DNA of 64,000 nt, taken from positions 2,110,501 to 2,174,500 of the forward strand of contig NZ_CP025407.1 in assembly GCF_002847285.1 (NCBI RefSeq), given 5' to 3'. The DNA is from Streptomyces sp. CMB-StM0423. GTDB taxonomy: Bacteria > Actinomycetota > Actinomycetes > Streptomycetales > Streptomycetaceae. Positions within the stretch are counted from its first letter, which is position 1. The number at the start of each line of letters is the position of its first letter. The position numbers and the translations under genes are program-made. Below are positions 43,908 to 51,731 of this stretch, in pieces. Under the pieces are notes generated by a model. It was not told where the DNA came from. It worked only from the letters and a program-made list of their open reading frames with translations, and made no database searches.

Positions 43908-45719
43908 TCACCCCCGGCCGGGGTCCTGCCCGCTCCCGTCCGTGCCGCCCCCGCCGTCCTCCCGCCCGTCCGCCTGCTCCCCCGGGCCGCCCCGCTCCTG
44001 CGCCGCCCGGCGGTCCAGCGGCACCCGCCACACCAGGCGCGTACCACCGCCGGCCGGCGGGTCGAGCATCAGCTCGCCGCCGAGCTGCCTGGCCCGTTCC
44101 GCGATGTTCGCCAGCCCGCTGCGCCGCCCGCCGGCCGGCAGGCCGCGCCCGTTGTCCGTCACCGTGAGGGCGACCAGGCCCTGCCCGGCGATCACCGTGA
44201 TCTCGACCGACGACGCGCCCGCGTGCCGGGCGGCGTTGGACAGCGCCTCCCCGAGCACCGCCACGAGGTGGTCGGCCACCGGCGCCGGCACGTCGGTGTC
44301 GAGCAGCCCCTCGGTGCGCAGCACCGGCGTGAACCCGAGGGTGGCGACCGAGTCCTTGGCCTGGCTGAGCACGCGCAGCCGCAGGCCCTGCGCGGTCGGC
44401 CCGTGCTCGTGTCTGCGCAGGCCGAAAATCGTGGTTCGGATGATCTTGATGGTCTCGTCCAGGTCGTCCACGGCGCGCAGCAGCCGCTCGGTGCCCTCCT
44501 CGTGGGTCACGAAGCGCACCGCGCTCTGGAGCGTCATACCGGTGGCGAACAGCCGCTGGATGGCCAGGTCGTGCAGGTCCCGGGCGATGCGGTCGCGGTC
44601 CTCGAAGAGCGCGAGCTGCTCGGCGTCCCGGCGCCGCTGGGCCAGCTCCATGGCCACCGCCGCCTGCCCGGCGAAGCCGACGAGGGCGTCGGTCTCCTCC
44701 GGGCCGAAGCGCTCGCCGCCCGCCTCCCGGCCGACGAGCAGCACGCCGCGCAGCCCGTCGCTGGTGCCCAGCGGTACGGCGACCGCCGGGCCGATGCCGT
44801 TTTCCGGCAGCCCGCCGTCCCGTACCCGGGGGTCCTTCGTCACGTCGTCGCTGATCGCCAGCTCCACCCGGGTGAAGGCGGCGCCGGACAGCGTCCCCTT
44901 CATGGGCAGCGTGCGCCCTTCGAGCACGTCGGCCGCGGTGCCCTGGGCGAGCACGATACGCAGCTCGTCTGCGCCCTCGGCGGGCAGCGCGACGGTGCCG
45001 AGGTCGGCCTTGAGGATGCTGCGGGCCCGGTCGAGCATCAGGCCCAGCACCTCTTCCTCCTGGGCGCCGGAGAGCAGGGTGTTGGTCACCTCGCCGCTGG
45101 CCTCGATCCAGCGCTGCCGGCGGCGGGCCTCCTCGTACAGCCGGGCGTTCTCGATCGCCACGCCCGCGGCCACGGCGAGCGTCGACAGGACCGCCTCGTC
45201 CTCGCCGTCGAACTCCTTGGCGCTGCGCTTCTCGGTGAGGTAGAGGTTGCCGAAGACCTCGTCGCGGACCCGGATGGGCACGCCGAGGAAGGAGTGCATC
45301 GGCGGGTGGTTGGCCGGGAGGCCGTACGAGGACGGGTGGTCCTGCAGCTCCTGGATGCGCAGCGCCTCGGGGTGCCGGATCAGCTCGCCGAGGACGCCGT
45401 GCCCCTGCGGCAGCGGGCCGATCTCCTCGTACTCCTCGACGGAGATCCCCACGGGGATGAACTGCGCCAGCCGCTCGCCGTGTTCGATGACGCCGAGCGC
45501 ACCGTACTCGGCGTCCACGAGCACCACCGCGGCCTCCACGATCCGCCGCAGGACCTGGCGCAGGTCCAGCTCCCTGCCGACCGTGAGCACCGCCTCCAGC
45601 AGGCTGTGCACCCGGTCGCGGGTGCCGCGCACCTCGTCGATGCGCAGTTGCAGCTCGTCCAGGAGCTGGTCGAGCTGGAGGCGGGGCAGGTGCCCGCCGC
45701 CGTGTCCGCTTGTCGCCAT
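43908..45719 (-). CDS. GAF-domain sensor histidine kinase (DevS/DosT-like)
   Basis: 603 residues, soluble. Two GAF domains (about 55-200 and 220-365) precede HisKA_3 with the phospho-acceptor His in RIARDLHDLAIQRL near 383 and an HATPase domain (about 465-570) with EALSNAARHAG, TDNGRGLP and GLANIAERARQLGG. This matches the DevS/DosT plan, where GAF-A binds heme and senses O2, NO or CO; whether heme is bound here cannot be told. The ~30-residue C-tail is acidic and Gly-rich. It is convergent with the response regulator, 42 bp apart. Confidence 0.9.
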   Translation of the reverse strand: MATSGHGGGHLPRLQLDQLLDELQLRIDEVRGTRDRVHSLLEAVLTVGRELDLRQVLRRIVEAAVVLVDAEYGALGVIEHGERLAQFIPVGISVEEYEEIGPLPQGHGVLGELIRHPEALRIQELQDHPSSYGLPANHPPMHSFLGVPIRVRDEVFGNLYLTEKRSAKEFDGEDEAVLSTLAVAAGVAIENARLYEEARRRQRWIEASGEVTNTLLSGAQEEEVLGLMLDRARSILKADLGTVALPAEGADELRIVLAQGTAADVLEGRTLPMKGTLSGAAFTRVELAISDDVTKDPRVRDGGLPENGIGPAVAVPLGTSDGLRGVLLVGREAGGERFGPEETDALVGFAGQAAVAMELAQRRRDAEQLALFEDRDRIARDLHDLAIQRLFATGMTLQSAVRFVTHEEGTERLLRAVDDLDETIKIIRTTIFGLRRHEHGPTAQGLRLRVLSQAKDSVATLGFTPVLRTEGLLDTDVPAPVADHLVAVLGEALSNAARHAGASSVEITVIAGQGLVALTVTDNGRGLPAGGRRSGLANIAERARQLGGELMLDPPAGGGTRLVWRVPLDRRAAQERGGPGEQADGREDGGGGTDGSGQDPGRG

Positions 45720-45936
45720 CGCATCCCCCCACAGGACCCCGGGTGGTCAGACAGCACCTCCCCGCACCACGGTAGCCACGTCGTCACGCTCCGGGAGCCT
45801 TTCCCGGTCACCCGAATGCACGTTGCGGCGCGGGCCTGCGGAAAGCCTCACGGAATGTGGACACCGGCGAGGCTCCCGGCCGCCGGGTCCTGCGGCGGGG
45901 GTCCCGCTCGGCGGGCGCGCCGCCGGTGTGTGCCCT

Positions 45937-45942
45937 TACCGT
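45937..45942 (+). promoter_or_regulatory. -10 box for a probably leaderless mRNA
   Basis: TACCGT ends 6 nt before ATG 45949; no ribosome binding site lies between. Confidence 0.45.
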
Positions 45943-45948
45943 GGGCAT

Positions 45949-46521
45949 ATGGCAGAGAACGAGACCCTGGCCCTGCACGCCGCCGCGCTCGATCAGTTCA
46001 CCCGGCACGTCCACCAGGTCGGTCCCGACCAGTGGGGTGCGGCCACGCCGTGTACGGAGTGGAGTGTGCGGGATCTCGTCAACCACATGACGGTCGAGCA
46101 GTTGTGGGTGCCGCCGCTGCTCTCCGGCGACAGGGTCGAGGGAGTGGGCGACGAGTACGGGGGCGACCAGCTCGGCGACGATCCGGTGGAGGTCTGGGAC
46201 GGTGCCTCCGCCGAGGCCCGCGCCGCCTTCGCGGAGCCGCTCGCCCTGGCTCGTACGGTGCACCTGAGCTACGGGGACAGCTCCGCGGAGTCGTACTGCC
46301 TGGAGATGGCCGTGGACGCGATCGTGCACTCCTGGGACCTGGCCCGGGGCATCGAGGCCGACGACGTACTGCCCGCGGAGCTGGCGGAGTTCGCGCTGGC
46401 CCAGGTGGAGCCGCAGACCCGGATGCTGGCGGCCAGCGGGCTCTTCGCCGCCCCGGTGCCGGTGCCGCCGGACGCGGACGCGCAGACGCGGCTGCTGGGC
46501 CTGACGGGGCGCCGCGCCTGA
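45949..46521 (+). CDS. TIGR03086 family (mycothiol-dependent maleylpyruvate isomerase-like, DinB fold) protein
   Basis: 190 residues. The N-terminal helical MDMPI/DinB-like domain has WGAATPCTEWSVRDLVNHM (about 29-47), the His of VNHM being a predicted metal ligand, and a second conserved block MAVDAIVHSWDLARGIE (about 119-135) with another metal His. These actinobacterial proteins are thought to use mycothiol as a cofactor or co-substrate; the specific reaction is unknown. Probably leaderless. It ends 18 bp before a convergent thioesterase gene. Confidence 0.85.
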   Translation: MAENETLALHAAALDQFTRHVHQVGPDQWGAATPCTEWSVRDLVNHMTVEQLWVPPLLSGDRVEGVGDEYGGDQLGDDPVEVWDGASAEARAAFAEPLALARTVHLSYGDSSAESYCLEMAVDAIVHSWDLARGIEADDVLPAELAEFALAQVEPQTRMLAASGLFAAPVPVPPDADAQTRLLGLTGRRA

Positions 46522-46539
46522 GACGCGGGCCTTCGGGGG

Positions 46540-47007
46540 CTACGTGCCCGTGCCCTGCGGGGCGGTGAGGATCGTGCCCTGCGCCACCGCGCACAGCTCG
46601 GGACCGCGCTCGCCGTCCGCGGCCCCGGTATCCGCCACGTCCCCGGTATCCGGCCCGACCGCGTAGATGTCGCAGCGGCAGACGGCCTGGCGCCGGCCCG
46701 CGTGCACCACGTACGCCTCGGCCCGCAGGGTGCCGTCCCGCGCCGGGCGCAGGTACTGCACGGAGAAGCCGCCGGTGAGGACCGCGGGGCCGAGGACCGT
46801 GCCGGCGGCGAACGTCAGCGCGTTGTCGGCCGCGTAGGCGAGCAGCCCGCCGTGCGCGTAGCCGAACTGCTGGCGCAGGTCGTCGCGGATGTCCACCTCC
46901 AGCGTCGCGGCGCCGTCCGCGAACGCGGTGATCCGGGCGCCGAGCAGCCTGCTGAACGGCTGCTCGTCGAGCACCTTCTGCGCGAAGTCGATCCCGAGGT
47001 CCGTCAT
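46540..47007 (-). CDS. PaaI family hotdog-fold thioesterase
   Basis: 155 residues. Hotdog domain with the PaaI signature FGYAHGGLLAYAADNAL near 48-64 (HGG plus a downstream Asp for catalysis) and FSVQYLRPARDGTLRAEAYVVHAGRRQ. It should hydrolyse acyl-CoA thioesters, possibly aromatic ones. The C-terminus has a short Gly/Asp-rich insert (GPDTGDVADTGAADGERG) before the last strand, not usual for the family. TACCGT lies 8 nt before the ATG, so this gene may also have a very short leader. Confidence 0.88.
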   Translation of the reverse strand: MTDLGIDFAQKVLDEQPFSRLLGARITAFADGAATLEVDIRDDLRQQFGYAHGGLLAYAADNALTFAAGTVLGPAVLTGGFSVQYLRPARDGTLRAEAYVVHAGRRQAVCRCDIYAVGPDTGDVADTGAADGERGPELCAVAQGTILTAPQGTGT

Positions 47008-47041
47008 GTGACCCCACGGTAACGGCTGTTGCGCCGTACCC

Positions 47042-47626
47042 CTAGGTCCGCTCGGGTTCGCGGAGTTCGACCCAGGTGCACTTGCCGCGGGGCAGCAGGT
47101 CCACGCCCCAGCGGTCGGCGACCCGGTCGACGAGGAACAGCCCGCGCCCGCTGGTGTCCATGTCGCGTACGGGCATCAGGCACGGCAGCGCGCGCGAGGG
47201 GTCGCGCACCTCGATGCGGATCCGGCCGCACCCCCGCGACATGCGCAGCCCGAACGTGCGCGCCCCGGTGTGCCGTACGGCGTTGCCGACGAGCTCCGAG
47301 ACCAGCAGCACGGCGTGCTCGGCGAACCCCGGCGACAGGCCCCAGTGCCGGACGACCACCGCCTCGGCCAGCCGGCGGGCCGCCCCGGCGGACTCGGGCC
47401 GCGACGGCAGCCGCACCTCGCCGACGGCGGGGTTGCCCCAGTGCTCCATCGGGCCGGGGGCGGCGGCGCCCGAAGAACCGTCGGCGGGGCCCGCGGTGGG
47501 GAAGCGCCGGTAGGCGGGCGAGGGCAGCGGCCGCAGCAGGGGCCTGCGCGACCGCCGTACGGCGAGGGCCGCCGGACGCGCCGGCTCGTCCCGGTGGAGT
47601 TGCTGCATGTCCTCAAGGCCCGCCAT
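47042..47626 (-). CDS. Anti-sigma-factor-type ATP-binding protein (RsbW-like HATPase)
   Basis: 194 residues. A ~65-residue basic, disordered N-region precedes an HATPase_c_2 domain (about 70-190) with N-box LLVSELVGNAVRHTGA, G1-like EVRDPSRALP and GRGLFLVDRVADRWGV. This is the Streptomyces family of stand-alone GHKL kinases related to SpoIIAB/RsbW, which bind sigma factors or anti-sigma antagonists. No partner gene (sigma, DUF397, STAS) lies next to it. ATG 47626 is used; ATG 47608 is an alternative. Confidence 0.85.
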   Translation of the reverse strand: MAGLEDMQQLHRDEPARPAALAVRRSRRPLLRPLPSPAYRRFPTAGPADGSSGAAAPGPMEHWGNPAVGEVRLPSRPESAGAARRLAEAVVVRHWGLSPGFAEHAVLLVSELVGNAVRHTGARTFGLRMSRGCGRIRIEVRDPSRALPCLMPVRDMDTSGRGLFLVDRVADRWGVDLLPRGKCTWVELREPERT

Positions 47627-47832
47627 GGCCTCATGATGGCGCGGGCGGACGTCTTTGGGAGCATTTCCGCGCCAACAAGTCCTGCGGAAGCCTACATTCC
47701 GTGAGCGCTCTCAGGCATATGCCAGAGCTACTTCACCCCGGTCACGCCCCGCTGAACTGCGTAAACTCCCCGGTGACCGGCGGCCGCAGGACCCCAAAAC
47801 ACCCGAATCACCGAAGTCTTGCTTCCGGCGCT

Positions 47833-47856
47833 CACTACCCCCGGCCGGGGGTAGTG
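47833..47856. terminator. Perfect 24-bp palindrome downstream of the enoyl-CoA hydratase gene
   Basis: CACTACCCCCGG (47833-47844) is followed at once by its exact reverse complement (47845-47856). It lies 64 bp beyond the hydratase stop on the minus strand, in a 294-bp gap with no other gene. Terminator is likely; with no loop it could also be an operator for the divergent region. Confidence 0.55.
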
Positions 47857-47920
47857 GTCACGGAGCGTCGCCGGGCGCCCGGGGCGGCGGAACCCACCCG
47901 GAGGGCGCCCGCGGACCGGC

Positions 47921-48688
47921 TCAGCGGAACTCCGCCTTCCCCGGCCCCTTCTCCACGAAGCTGCGCATCCCGGTCTCCCGGTCCTCGGTCGCGAACAGCC
48001 CCGCGAACCAGCTCCGCTCCAGCGCGAGCCCCGTCTCCAGGTCCGTCTCCAGACCGTGGTCCACCGACTCCTTCGCCGCCCGCAGCGCCATAGCGGGCCC
48101 CTTGGCGAGCCGCGCCGCCCAGGCGTGCGCCTGCCCGTACACCTCCGCGTCCGGCACCACCCGGTCCACCAGACCGATCGTCAGCGCCTCGGCGGCCTTG
48201 ACCATCCGGCCCGTGAAGATCAGGTCCTTGGCCCGCGAGGGCCCGACCAGCCGGGCGAGCCGCTGCGTGCCGCCCGCGCCCGGGATCAGCCCGAGCATGA
48301 TCTCCGGCTGCCCCAGCTTCGCGCCCTCGCCGGCGATCCGGATGTCGGCGCAGAGCGCCAGCTCGCAGCCGCCGCCCAGGGCGTACCCGTTGACCGCGGC
48401 GACGACCGGCTTCGGCACCCGCGCCAGCGCCGTGAACGACTCCTGCAGACCGCGGCTCCGCGCGACCATGGCCGCGTGGTCCATCGCCTGCATCTCCTTG
48501 ATGTCGGCGCCGGCGGCGAAGACCTTCTCGCCGCCCCACACCACCAGGGCGCGCACGTCGTCACGTCCTGCCGCCTCGGCGGCGAGTTCGCGGATACGGT
48601 CCTGGACGGCGATGTCCAGGGCGTTCATGGGCGGGCGGTCCAGGCGCAGCGTACCGACGCCCTCGGCGACCTCCAGGTATGCAGTCAT
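47921..48688 (-). CDS. Enoyl-CoA hydratase/isomerase family protein
   Basis: 255-residue crotonase-fold enzyme. The oxyanion-hole segments are KVFAAGADIKEM (about 56-67) and NGYALGGGCELALCADI (about 99-115). The catalytic Glu pair region is GQPEIMLGLIPGAGGTQRLARLVG (about 125-148), so hydration of trans-2-enoyl-CoA in beta-oxidation is likely. The C-terminus SFVEKGPGKAEFR is typical. A candidate operator (48698-48715) lies right before the start, suggesting TetR/FadR-like control. Confidence 0.92.
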   Translation of the reverse strand: MTAYLEVAEGVGTLRLDRPPMNALDIAVQDRIRELAAEAAGRDDVRALVVWGGEKVFAAGADIKEMQAMDHAAMVARSRGLQESFTALARVPKPVVAAVNGYALGGGCELALCADIRIAGEGAKLGQPEIMLGLIPGAGGTQRLARLVGPSRAKDLIFTGRMVKAAEALTIGLVDRVVPDAEVYGQAHAWAARLAKGPAMALRAAKESVDHGLETDLETGLALERSWFAGLFATEDRETGMRSFVEKGPGKAEFR

Positions 48689-48697
48689 GCCACCACA

Positions 48698-48715
48698 CGT
48701 TAGCGCTCATTAACG
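48698..48715 (-). promoter_or_regulatory. Inverted repeat at the enoyl-CoA hydratase promoter
   Basis: CGTTA-N8-TAACG immediately upstream of the hydratase start. On the minus strand TAACGT could be the -10 box, so a bound repressor would block transcription. The regulator is unknown. Confidence 0.4.
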
Positions 48716-48725
48716 ACCTCGCGCC

Positions 48726-48763
48726 GCGGGGCCCGGTGCGCTTGCTCACACACCGGGCCCCGC
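48726..48763 (-). terminator. Terminator of the L,D-transpeptidase gene
   Basis: Perfect 13-bp stem GCGGGGCCCGGTG (48726-48738) with 48751-48763, 12-nt loop, 48 bp beyond the stop. Confidence 0.75.
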
Positions 48764-48811
48764 ATGCCGTCCGGCCGGATCATCCGGCAGGGCGACGACC
48801 GCTCGCTGCCG

Positions 48812-50050
48812 TCACTGCGGTGCGGTCCACTCCTCCCAGGACATGTTCCAGCCGTTCAGGCCGTTGTCCGGGGCGATGACCTCGTCCTTGGCGTTCTTGA
48901 CCTCGACCACGTCGCCGATGAGGGAGTTGCGGAAGAACCAGGAGCCGGGCGTCGACTTGTCGCCGCCGCCGCGGGCGTCGTACAGGCCGATGCAGCCGTG
49001 GCTGGCGTTGGCCGAGCCGAACGTGGCCTGTCCCGACCAGTAGTTGCCGTGGATGAAGGTGCCGGAGGTGGAGAGGCGCTGCGCGTGGGGTACGTCCTTG
49101 ATGTCGTACTCGCCGCCGAAGCCGACCGTGTCGCCGTCCATCCTGGTGACCTCAAGCTGCTCGGTGATCACCATCTTGCCGTTCCAGGTCGGCGTGGACG
49201 GCGCGCCCGTGGTGACCGGGATGGTCTTGATGTTCTTGCCGTTGCGCTCGACCTTCATCTTCTTGCTGTCGGCGTCGACCGTGCTCACCTGGCGGCGGCC
49301 GATCTCGAAGCCGACGTCCTTGTGCTGCTCGCCGTAGACGCCGTCCGCGCCCTCGACGCCGTCGAGGCGGAGGCTGAGCGTCACGTCCGTGCCGGGCTCC
49401 CAGTACTCCTCGGGGCGGAAGTCCAGCCGCTGGTTGCCGAACCAGTGGCCCTCGATCTCCACGTCGGGGTCGGCGGTGACCTCGATGGCCTCCTCGACCT
49501 CCTTCATGTTCGAGATCGGCTGGTTGAAGTTGATCGACACCGGCATGCCGACGCCGACGGTGCTGCCGTCCTCGGGCGTGAAGTGGCCGATGAAGGTGTT
49601 CTCCGGCACGACGGTGGTGAAGGTGGTGTCCTTGGCGGACTCCAGTCCCTCGGAGTCCTGCGCGACGGCGTGCACCTTGTACTTGGTCTGGGTACGCAGG
49701 TGGCCGGCCGGCTTCCACACGGCGCCGTCCTTCGAGATCCCGCCCTTGACCTCGGCGCCCTTCTCGTCCGCCACCTGCACCGAGACGAGCTTGCCCTTGT
49801 CCGCGGTCACCTTCAGCTCGCCCTGGGTGCCGACCGCGTCGGCGCCGTCCTTCGGCGTGATCTCGACGGCCGCCTGCGAGACCTTCTGCTCCTCGCCGCC
49901 CGAGCCGGAACCCCCGGAACCGCCCTTGCCCCCGTCGCCGTCCCCGCCGTCGGAGCCGCCGCACGCCGTCACCACGACGAGCACGGCGCCGGTCAGCAGC
50001 GCCGCCAGGCTGTGCCGGGTACGTCCCCTTCGTATCCGCTCCACCTTCAA
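48812..50050 (-). CDS. Lipoprotein L,D-transpeptidase (Ig-like domains plus YkuD)
   Basis: 412 residues. The signal peptide has lipobox VTAC (about 25-29), a Gly/Asp/Ser linker, two Ig-like domains (about 60-165 and 170-265), a YkuD catalytic domain (about 265-385) with ASHGCIGLYDA (nucleophile Cys near 354), and a short C-terminal tail ending EEWTAPQ. This is the LdtMt2-like plan and makes 3-3 peptidoglycan cross-links outside the membrane. TTG 50050 is favoured because GGGGAG lies 9 nt upstream; GTG 50044 is an alternative. The wide-open frame further upstream is not coding. Confidence 0.93.
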   Translation of the reverse strand: MKVERIRRGRTRHSLAALLTGAVLVVVTACGGSDGGDGDGGKGGSGGSGSGGEEQKVSQAAVEITPKDGADAVGTQGELKVTADKGKLVSVQVADEKGAEVKGGISKDGAVWKPAGHLRTQTKYKVHAVAQDSEGLESAKDTTFTTVVPENTFIGHFTPEDGSTVGVGMPVSINFNQPISNMKEVEEAIEVTADPDVEIEGHWFGNQRLDFRPEEYWEPGTDVTLSLRLDGVEGADGVYGEQHKDVGFEIGRRQVSTVDADSKKMKVERNGKNIKTIPVTTGAPSTPTWNGKMVITEQLEVTRMDGDTVGFGGEYDIKDVPHAQRLSTSGTFIHGNYWSGQATFGSANASHGCIGLYDARGGGDKSTPGSWFFRNSLIGDVVEVKNAKDEVIAPDNGLNGWNMSWEEWTAPQ

Positions 50051-50257
50051 CGCCGTATTCTCCCCTCGGCCACACCGAGCCAGAAGTTCCCCCGCGCGTG
50101 GTCCATGCGCGCCCTTGCGTTCAAGGTATCCCCAGCCACGGAGATGCGACGCCGCATGATTGTCACCGTTCGGTCCCAACTGGTACGCGCTCCGCGGGCG
50201 CTTGCGGCGCGATAATCCGGTGGCGTCCGCGGAGCCGCCGGGTGACACTGCAACCCG

Positions 50258-51697
50258 ATGACCTCCTCTTCCGGCTCTTCCGGCTCTTCCGGCTCTCCCG
50301 CGCCCTCGTCCCCCTGCCCGTCGGCCCCGGCCGGGAGCGCCCGCCCGCCGGGCACCCCAGCGCCGCCGCACGACGGCCCGCCGGAGCTGCCTCGGCGACC
50401 CCTGCGCAGCCGCGAGTTCGGCCTCTTCTTCGTCGCCCGCGGGATCGCCAGGCTCGGCGACATGATGGCGCCCGTCGCACTCGCCGCCGGGCTGATCATG
50501 CACGGATACGGCGCCGGGGCGGTCGGCCTGGCGATGGCGTCGATGACGGCGTGCTTCGCCGGGTTCGTCATCTTCGGCGGCGTGTTCGCGGACCGGTTCA
50601 ACGCCCGCGCCGTGATGATCGGCGCCGACCTCGCCCGGGTCGGCACGCAGTTGGCGATGGCCGGGCTCTTCCTCTCCGGCGACGTCGTGCTCTGGCAGGT
50701 CTGCGCGCTGTCCGCGCTGAACGGCACCGCGGCCGCGATGTTCCAGCCGGGGGTCGCCGGCATCATCCCGCGGATCGCCGACGACGTGCAGGGCGCCAAC
50801 GCCTCGATCCGTACGGCCGAGTCGGCGATGACGCTCGCCGGTCCCGCCGCGGCGGGCGCGCTGGTCGGCCTCACCTCGCCCGGCGGCGTCTACGCCGCGC
50901 ACGCCGGGACGTACGCCGTGAGCGCCCTGTGCCTGGCCCTGCTGCGGCTGCCGCCGCGCCCGGCGGACGACGCGCCGCCCCCGCGGCCGCCGAAGGGCGG
51001 GCGCGGACGGGCTTTCCGGGCCGATCTGGCGGAGGGCTGGCGCGAGTTCTCGTCCCGCACCTGGATGTGGGCGGTCATCGCGGTGTGGATGGTCTTCATG
51101 ATCGGTTCCTGGGGTCCGACCGTGCCGCTGGTGGCGGCGGAGGTGGTCGGGGAGTACGGGGCCGGGGCGTACGGCGTCGTCAACTCCGTGATGGGCGCAG
51201 GGATGGTCGTCGGCGGGCTGGTCGCGATGCGGCTGCGCCCGGCGCGCCCGCTGCGCGCCGGGGCGATCGCGGCGCTCGGCTTCGGCGCCCAGCCGGCGGC
51301 GGTGGGGCTCGGGCTGCCGGTGCCGGCGATCGCCGGGGCGATGGCGGTGGCCGGGGCGGCGCTCGCGTTCTGGGGCGTGATGTGGGCGACGAGCGTCCAG
51401 ACGCAGGTGCCGCCCGCGGCGCTGAGCCGCGTGAACGCGTACGAGATCGCCGGCTCCGTCGCCATGCTGCCCGTCGGCAACGCGCTCGCCGGGCCGGCCG
51501 CGGGAGCGTTCGGCGCCCACGCGGTGCTGGTGTTCAGCGGCGCGCTGGCGCTGCTGACGGCGTGCGCGCTGCTCGCCGTACCGGCCATACGCAACCTGCG
51601 CAGGGTGGACGGCGTACGCAAAGATCCCGTCAAAGCGGACACCCGGCGGACGGATGCGCGCATGACCGACAGGTCAGGAGAAGGGAAAACGGGGTGA
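50258..51697 (+). CDS. MFS transporter
   Basis: 479 residues. A Ser/Gly/Pro-rich N-tail of about 50 residues (partly a 9-bp tandem repeat) precedes ~12 membrane helices (about 55-455) with the loop 2-3 motif GGVFADRFNARAVMIGADL. It resembles EntS/MefA-like exporters of macrolides or siderophores; the substrate is not deducible. The C-terminal ~35 residues are basic. ATG 50258 lacks a clear ribosome binding site. Downstream, 34 bp separate it from an ABC exporter pair in the same direction, so the three might share a role in efflux. Confidence 0.87.
   Translation: MTSSSGSSGSSGSPAPSSPCPSAPAGSARPPGTPAPPHDGPPELPRRPLRSREFGLFFVARGIARLGDMMAPVALAAGLIMHGYGAGAVGLAMASMTACFAGFVIFGGVFADRFNARAVMIGADLARVGTQLAMAGLFLSGDVVLWQVCALSALNGTAAAMFQPGVAGIIPRIADDVQGANASIRTAESAMTLAGPAAAGALVGLTSPGGVYAAHAGTYAVSALCLALLRLPPRPADDAPPPRPPKGGRGRAFRADLAEGWREFSSRTWMWAVIAVWMVFMIGSWGPTVPLVAAEVVGEYGAGAYGVVNSVMGAGMVVGGLVAMRLRPARPLRAGAIAALGFGAQPAAVGLGLPVPAIAGAMAVAGAALAFWGVMWATSVQTQVPPAALSRVNAYEIAGSVAMLPVGNALAGPAAGAFGAHAVLVFSGALALLTACALLAVPAIRNLRRVDGVRKDPVKADTRRTDARMTDRSGEGKTG
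50266..50300 (+). repeat. 9-bp tandem repeat coding for Ser/Gly linker
   Basis: CTCTTCCGG three times (50266-50292) plus a partial degenerate copy, encoding SSGSSGSSGS at the N-terminus of the MFS transporter. The unit is a multiple of three, so copy changes keep the frame. Confidence 0.75.
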
Positions 51698-51731
51698 GCG
51701 CTTAGCCTGCCCTTACGTAGGCTCGGGGGCG

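Noticed and set aside
48726..48763. CRISPR-like or tRNA-like element in short intergenic palindromes
   Set aside because: Single stems with 12-nt loops at gene ends; no repeat-spacer pattern and no TTCGANNCC-type T-arm anywhere I looked in the window.
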